Source: Scleromatobacter humisilvae (lineage in GTDB: Bacteria; Pseudomonadota; Gammaproteobacteria; Burkholderiales; Burkholderiaceae_C). From it: 64,000 nucleotides of DNA. Positions within the stretch are counted from its first letter, which is position 1. Each line of letters starts with the position of its first letter. The notes under the pieces are model-generated. The model did no database searches. It was not told the DNA's origin and worked only from the letters and a program-made list of their open reading frames with translations. Below are positions 61,035 to 64,000 of this stretch, one piece after another. The stretch covers positions 785,968 to 849,967 of the forward strand of contig NZ_JAJLJH010000002.1 of assembly GCF_023231945.1 (NCBI RefSeq), given 5' to 3'. The translations under genes were made by a program, and so were the position numbers.

Positions 61035-62012
61035 TCAGGCGAGCGCGAGACGCGCGCGGGCCGCGGCGTATTCGTCGGCCAGGCGCTGCACGTACTGCGC
61101 GGTCGGCACGATGCTCTTCACGGCGCCGACGCCCTGCCCCGCACCCCAGATGTCCTTCCAAGCCTTGGCCGCGCCGGCACCGGCGAAGTTCATCTTGCTG
61201 GCGTCGCTGGTGGGCAGGTTGTCGGGGTCGAGGCCGGACGCGGTGATCGAGCCGCGCAGGTAGTTGCCCAGCACGCCGGTGAACAGGTTGGAGTAGACGA
61301 TGTCGTCGCTGGTGGAGGCGACGATCATCTGCTTGTAGCCCTCGGAAGCGCGCGCCTCGTCGGTGGCGATGAAGGCCGAGCCGATGTAGCCGAAGTCGGC
61401 GCCCATCGCCTGCGCGGCCAGCACGCCGTCGCCGGTGGCGATCGCGCCCGACAGCGCCAGCGGGCCGTCGAACCATTCGCGGATCTCCTGGATCAGCGCG
61501 ATCGGGTTCTTGACGCCCGCGTGGCCGCCGGCGCCCGTGGCCACCGCGATCAGGCCGTCCGCGCCCTTCTCGATGGCCTTGTGCGCGAAGGCGTTGTTGA
61601 TGATGTCGTGCAGCACGATGCCGCCCCACGAGTGCACCGCGTCGTTGACGTCGGTGCGCGCGCCCAGCGACGTGATGACGATGGGCACCTTGTACTTCGC
61701 GCAGACCTGCATGTCGTGCTCGAGGCGGTCGTTGCTCTTGTGCACGATCTGGTTGATCGCGAACGGCGCGGACGGAGCCTCGGGATGCGCCTTGTCGTAG
61801 GCGGCCAGCGTCTCGGTGATCTCGGCGAGCCACTCGTCCAGCAGTTCGGCGGGACGCGCGTTGAGCGAGGGCATCGAGCCGACGATGCCGGCCTGGCACT
61901 GGGCGATCACCAGCTTCGGGTTGCTGATGATGAACAGCGGCGAGCCGATGACGGGCAGGCGCAGCTTGCTGAGGGCGGCGGGGAGCGGACGGCGGGTCAT
62001 GGACATGTTCAT
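61035..62012 (-). CDS. Nitronate monooxygenase (2-nitropropane dioxygenase family)
   Basis: A 325-residue FMN TIM-barrel enzyme. RLPVIGSPLFIISNPKLVIA at the N-terminus, VHSWGGIVLHDIINNAFAHK with the ATGAGGHAG FMN loop, and LSGAIATGDGVLAAQAMGAD are characteristic. ATG 62012 lies 2 bases after the acyl-CoA dehydrogenase stop; ATGs at 62006 and 62000 are alternatives. It oxidises nitronates or has another FMN role; linkage to fatty-acid oxidation genes is common in Burkholderiales. Confidence 0.9.
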   Translation of the reverse strand: MNMSMTRRPLPAALSKLRLPVIGSPLFIISNPKLVIAQCQAGIVGSMPSLNARPAELLDEWLAEITETLAAYDKAHPEAPSAPFAINQIVHKSNDRLEHDMQVCAKYKVPIVITSLGARTDVNDAVHSWGGIVLHDIINNAFAHKAIEKGADGLIAVATGAGGHAGVKNPIALIQEIREWFDGPLALSGAIATGDGVLAAQAMGADFGYIGSAFIATDEARASEGYKQMIVASTSDDIVYSNLFTGVLGNYLRGSITASGLDPDNLPTSDASKMNFAGAGAAKAWKDIWGAGQGVGAVKSIVPTAQYVQRLADEYAAARARLALA

Positions 62013-62014
62013 GT

Positions 62015-63805
62015 TCAGAAGGCTTCGAGGGGCATGGCAAGGCAGCCGGCGGCGCCGTCGACGATCGAGTCGCGGACGCCAGGGGCCTTGCTGAGGATGT
62101 GGTCGCCGTAGAAGCGCGCGGTCGCGATCTTGGCGGTCATGAAGGCGGTGTCGTCGCCGGCGGCGAGCTTGTCGAGCGCGACGAGCAGCGCGCGACCGAG
62201 CTGCCAGCCGCCGACGAGGTTGCCCGCCAGCATCAGGTACGGCACCGAGCCGGCGAACGCGGCGTTCGGGCTGGACTTGGTGTTGCCGGCGATGAAGCCG
62301 ACGGCGTCGAGGAAGGCCTCGCGCGCGGCGGTCAGGCGCTTGCCGAAGGCCTGGGCGTCTGCGTTCGACGAGGCGGCCAGCGCCTGCTCCGTCGGCTCGA
62401 CGTGCGCGGCGATCGCCCTGGCGGCGGTGCCGCCGTCGCGCGCGGTCTTGCGGCCGACGAAGTCGTTGGCCTGGATCGCGGTGGTGCCTTCGTAGATCGT
62501 CAGGATCTTCGAGTCGCGCATGTACTGCGCGGCACCGGTCTCCTCGATGAAGCCCATGCCGCCGTGCACCTGCACGCCGAGACTGGCCACCTCGATGCTC
62601 ATCTCGGTGGAATAGCCCTTGATGAGCGGCACCATGAACTCGTAGAACGCCTGGTTCTCGGCGCGCACGGCCGCATCGGGATGCTCGTGCGCCGCGTCGA
62701 ACGCGCTCGCGCCCACCAGCGCCATCGCGCGGCAGGCCTCGGTGTAGGCGCGCATCGTCATCAGCATGCGGCGCACGTCGGGGTGGTGGATGATGGGCGC
62801 GGCGCTGTTCATCGAGCCGTCGACCGGGCGCGACTGCAGGCGGTCGCGCGCGTACGCCACGGCGTGCTGGTACGAACGCTCGGCCACCGCGATGCCCTGC
62901 ACGCCGACGCCGAAGCGGGCCGCGTTCATCATGATGAACATGTACTCGAGGCCGCGGTTCTCCTGGCCGACCAGCGTGCCGATCGCACCACCGTGGTCGC
63001 CGAACTGGAGCACGCAGGTCGGGCTGGCCTTGATGCCCATCTTGTGCTCGATGCTGACGCAGTGGGCGTCGTTGCGCGCGCCCAGCGAACCGTCGGCGTT
63101 GACCAGGAACTTCGGCACGATGAACAGCGAGATGCCCTTCACGCCCTCGGGCGCGCCCTGCACGCGCGCGAGCACGAGATGGACGATGTTCTCGGCCATG
63201 TCGTGTTCGCCCCAGGTGATGAAGATCTTGGTGCCGAAGATCTTGTACGTGCCGTCGGCCTGCGGCTCGGCGCGGGTGCGCACCAGCGACAGGTCGGAGC
63301 CCGCCTGCGGCTCGGTCAGGTTCATCGAACCGGTCCATTTGCCCGAGAGCATGTTGGGCAGGAAGGTCTGCTTCTGCTCGTCGGAGCCGGCGGTCAGCAG
63401 CGCCTCGATCGCGCCGTCGGTCAGCAGCGGGCACAGCGCGAAGCTCACGTTGGCCGAGTTGATCATCTCGCCGCAGGCCGCGCCGATCAGCTTGGGCAGG
63501 CCCTGGCCGCCGAAGTCGGTCGGATGCTGCAGGCCTTGCCAGCCGCCCTCGCCGAACTGCTTGAATGCTTCCTTGAAGCCGGACGTGGCGATGACCTTGC
63601 CGTCCTTGAAGGTCGACGGATTGCGGTCGCCCTCGACGTTGAGCGGCGCGACCACGTCCTCGTTGAACTTGGCGCATTCCTCGAGCACCGCCTGCGCGGT
63701 GTCGTAGCCCGCGTCCTCGAACGCGGGCAGCTTCGTGAGTTCGTCGATGCCGGCCAGCTCCTTCATCACGAAGAGCATGTCCTTGACGGGGGCGCGGTAG
63801 GTCAT
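62015..63805 (-). CDS. Acyl-CoA dehydrogenase
   Basis: A 596-residue FAD enzyme of the long ACAD type with an extra C-terminal domain. N-terminus MTYRAPVKDMLFVMKELAGI fixes the ATG at 63805 (a TTG-type earlier start is ignored). FAD/substrate motifs NLTEPQAGSDLSLVRTRAEP and FGTKIFITWGEHD, and the catalytic Glu in ILTIYEGTTAIQAND, are present. It oxidises acyl-CoA to enoyl-CoA and passes electrons to ETF, whose alpha-subunit gene lies directly upstream. GGAG is seven bases before the start. Confidence 0.95.
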   Translation of the reverse strand: MTYRAPVKDMLFVMKELAGIDELTKLPAFEDAGYDTAQAVLEECAKFNEDVVAPLNVEGDRNPSTFKDGKVIATSGFKEAFKQFGEGGWQGLQHPTDFGGQGLPKLIGAACGEMINSANVSFALCPLLTDGAIEALLTAGSDEQKQTFLPNMLSGKWTGSMNLTEPQAGSDLSLVRTRAEPQADGTYKIFGTKIFITWGEHDMAENIVHLVLARVQGAPEGVKGISLFIVPKFLVNADGSLGARNDAHCVSIEHKMGIKASPTCVLQFGDHGGAIGTLVGQENRGLEYMFIMMNAARFGVGVQGIAVAERSYQHAVAYARDRLQSRPVDGSMNSAAPIIHHPDVRRMLMTMRAYTEACRAMALVGASAFDAAHEHPDAAVRAENQAFYEFMVPLIKGYSTEMSIEVASLGVQVHGGMGFIEETGAAQYMRDSKILTIYEGTTAIQANDFVGRKTARDGGTAARAIAAHVEPTEQALAASSNADAQAFGKRLTAAREAFLDAVGFIAGNTKSSPNAAFAGSVPYLMLAGNLVGGWQLGRALLVALDKLAAGDDTAFMTAKIATARFYGDHILSKAPGVRDSIVDGAAGCLAMPLEAF

Positions 63806-63822
63806 TTCAGTCTCCAACTGGC

Positions 63823-63853
63823 AAAAAAAGGGGCGCCTCTGGCGAGCGCCCCT
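63823..63853 (-). terminator. Intrinsic terminator of etfA
   Basis: The 8-bp stem AGGGGCGC/GCGCCCCT with 9-base loop is followed on the minus strand by seven T residues. It ends the etfA transcript and separates it from the acyl-CoA dehydrogenase gene. Confidence 0.9.
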
Positions 63854-63876
63854 GGGGTCTTCCGCTGCAGGCGCGC

Positions 63877-64000
63877 TTACAGCGCCTTGATCATTTCGGG
63901 CACGGCGACGAACAGGTCGGCGACGAGCCCGTAGTCGGCCACCGAGAAGATCGGCGCTTCCTCGTCCTTGTTGATCGCGACGATCACCTTCGAGTCCTTC
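63877..64000 (-). CDS. etfA: Electron transfer flavoprotein alpha subunit, 3' end
   Basis: Only the last 40 codons are in the window. The translation [20 protein letters not shown], then [20 protein letters not shown] and a TAA stop (63879-63877), is the highly conserved ETF-alpha C-terminus that lines the FAD site. It delivers electrons from acyl-CoA dehydrogenases to ETF-ubiquinone oxidoreductase. The terminator at 63823-63853 follows. Confidence 0.93.
   Translation of the reverse strand, partial: KDSKVIVAINKDEEAPIFSVADYGLVADLFVAVPEMIKAL

Overview
The window is GC-rich chromosome from a betaproteobacterium, most likely order Burkholderiales (Roseateles/Mitsuaria/Rubrivivax-like). Three conserved gene orders point there: ndk-rlmN-pilF-rodZ-like-ispG-hisS-yfgM-like-bamB-der-hfq-hflX-hflK-hflC-(DUF2065)-hisZ-purA-PRTase; odhA-odhB-lpdA-zapE; and scpB next to a very long rluB-type gene. 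PEP-CTERM secreted proteins and a REP-associated transposase fit the same group. This taxonomic call is inference from synteny and protein style; no 16S gene is present.

Region 1 (1-17000) is accessory and concerns the cell surface. It opens with the C-terminal end of a large Ca-binding RTX-type protein. A RAYT-family transposase follows, bracketed by clustered 23-bp repeats. Next is a translationally coupled minus-strand glycosyltransferase operon: a TPR/O-GlcNAc-transferase-like GT41, a TPR/fucosyltransferase-like protein, and a GT4-methyltransferase fusion. Then come a TolC-type outer-membrane protein, a UDP-glucuronate decarboxylase (UDP-xylose synthase) divergent from an exostosin-like GT47, a secreted hypothetical protein, one broken and one intact PEP-CTERM gene, and a HlyD-type adaptor with a LapB-like ABC exporter. 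Together they suggest type I export of an RTX adhesin, possibly glycosylated in the cytosol before export.

Region 2 (17000-24300) holds rnr (short N-terminus), tRNA-Leu(CAG), a PPOX flavoprotein, and a compact five-gene minus-strand cluster. That cluster has two nucleotidyltransferase-fold proteins (one missing its catalytic signature), a glycerophosphodiesterase-fold protein, a HAD phosphatase and a cupin. It looks like an undescribed small nucleotide-activated building-block pathway.

Region 3 (23700-46110) is the housekeeping core: purine and histidine synthesis, FtsH regulators HflK/HflC, Hfq, ribosome-associated GTPases, outer-membrane assembly (BamB, BamD), isoprenoid synthesis, RlmN, Ndk, pseudouridine synthases and ScpB. 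Nearly all genes are on the minus strand with short gaps or ATGA/GTGA overlaps. bamD diverges from rluD.

Region 4 (46100-64000) holds a DinG-like Fe-S helicase, a DUF465 protein, a PP2C phosphatase, a TonB-dependent receptor divergent from a NiCoT nickel/cobalt permease, zapE, and the 2-oxoglutarate dehydrogenase genes lpdA-odhB-odhA with a structured leader. After these come three small plus-strand genes, a nitronate monooxygenase, an acyl-CoA dehydrogenase and the 3' end of etfA, a fatty-acid oxidation group.
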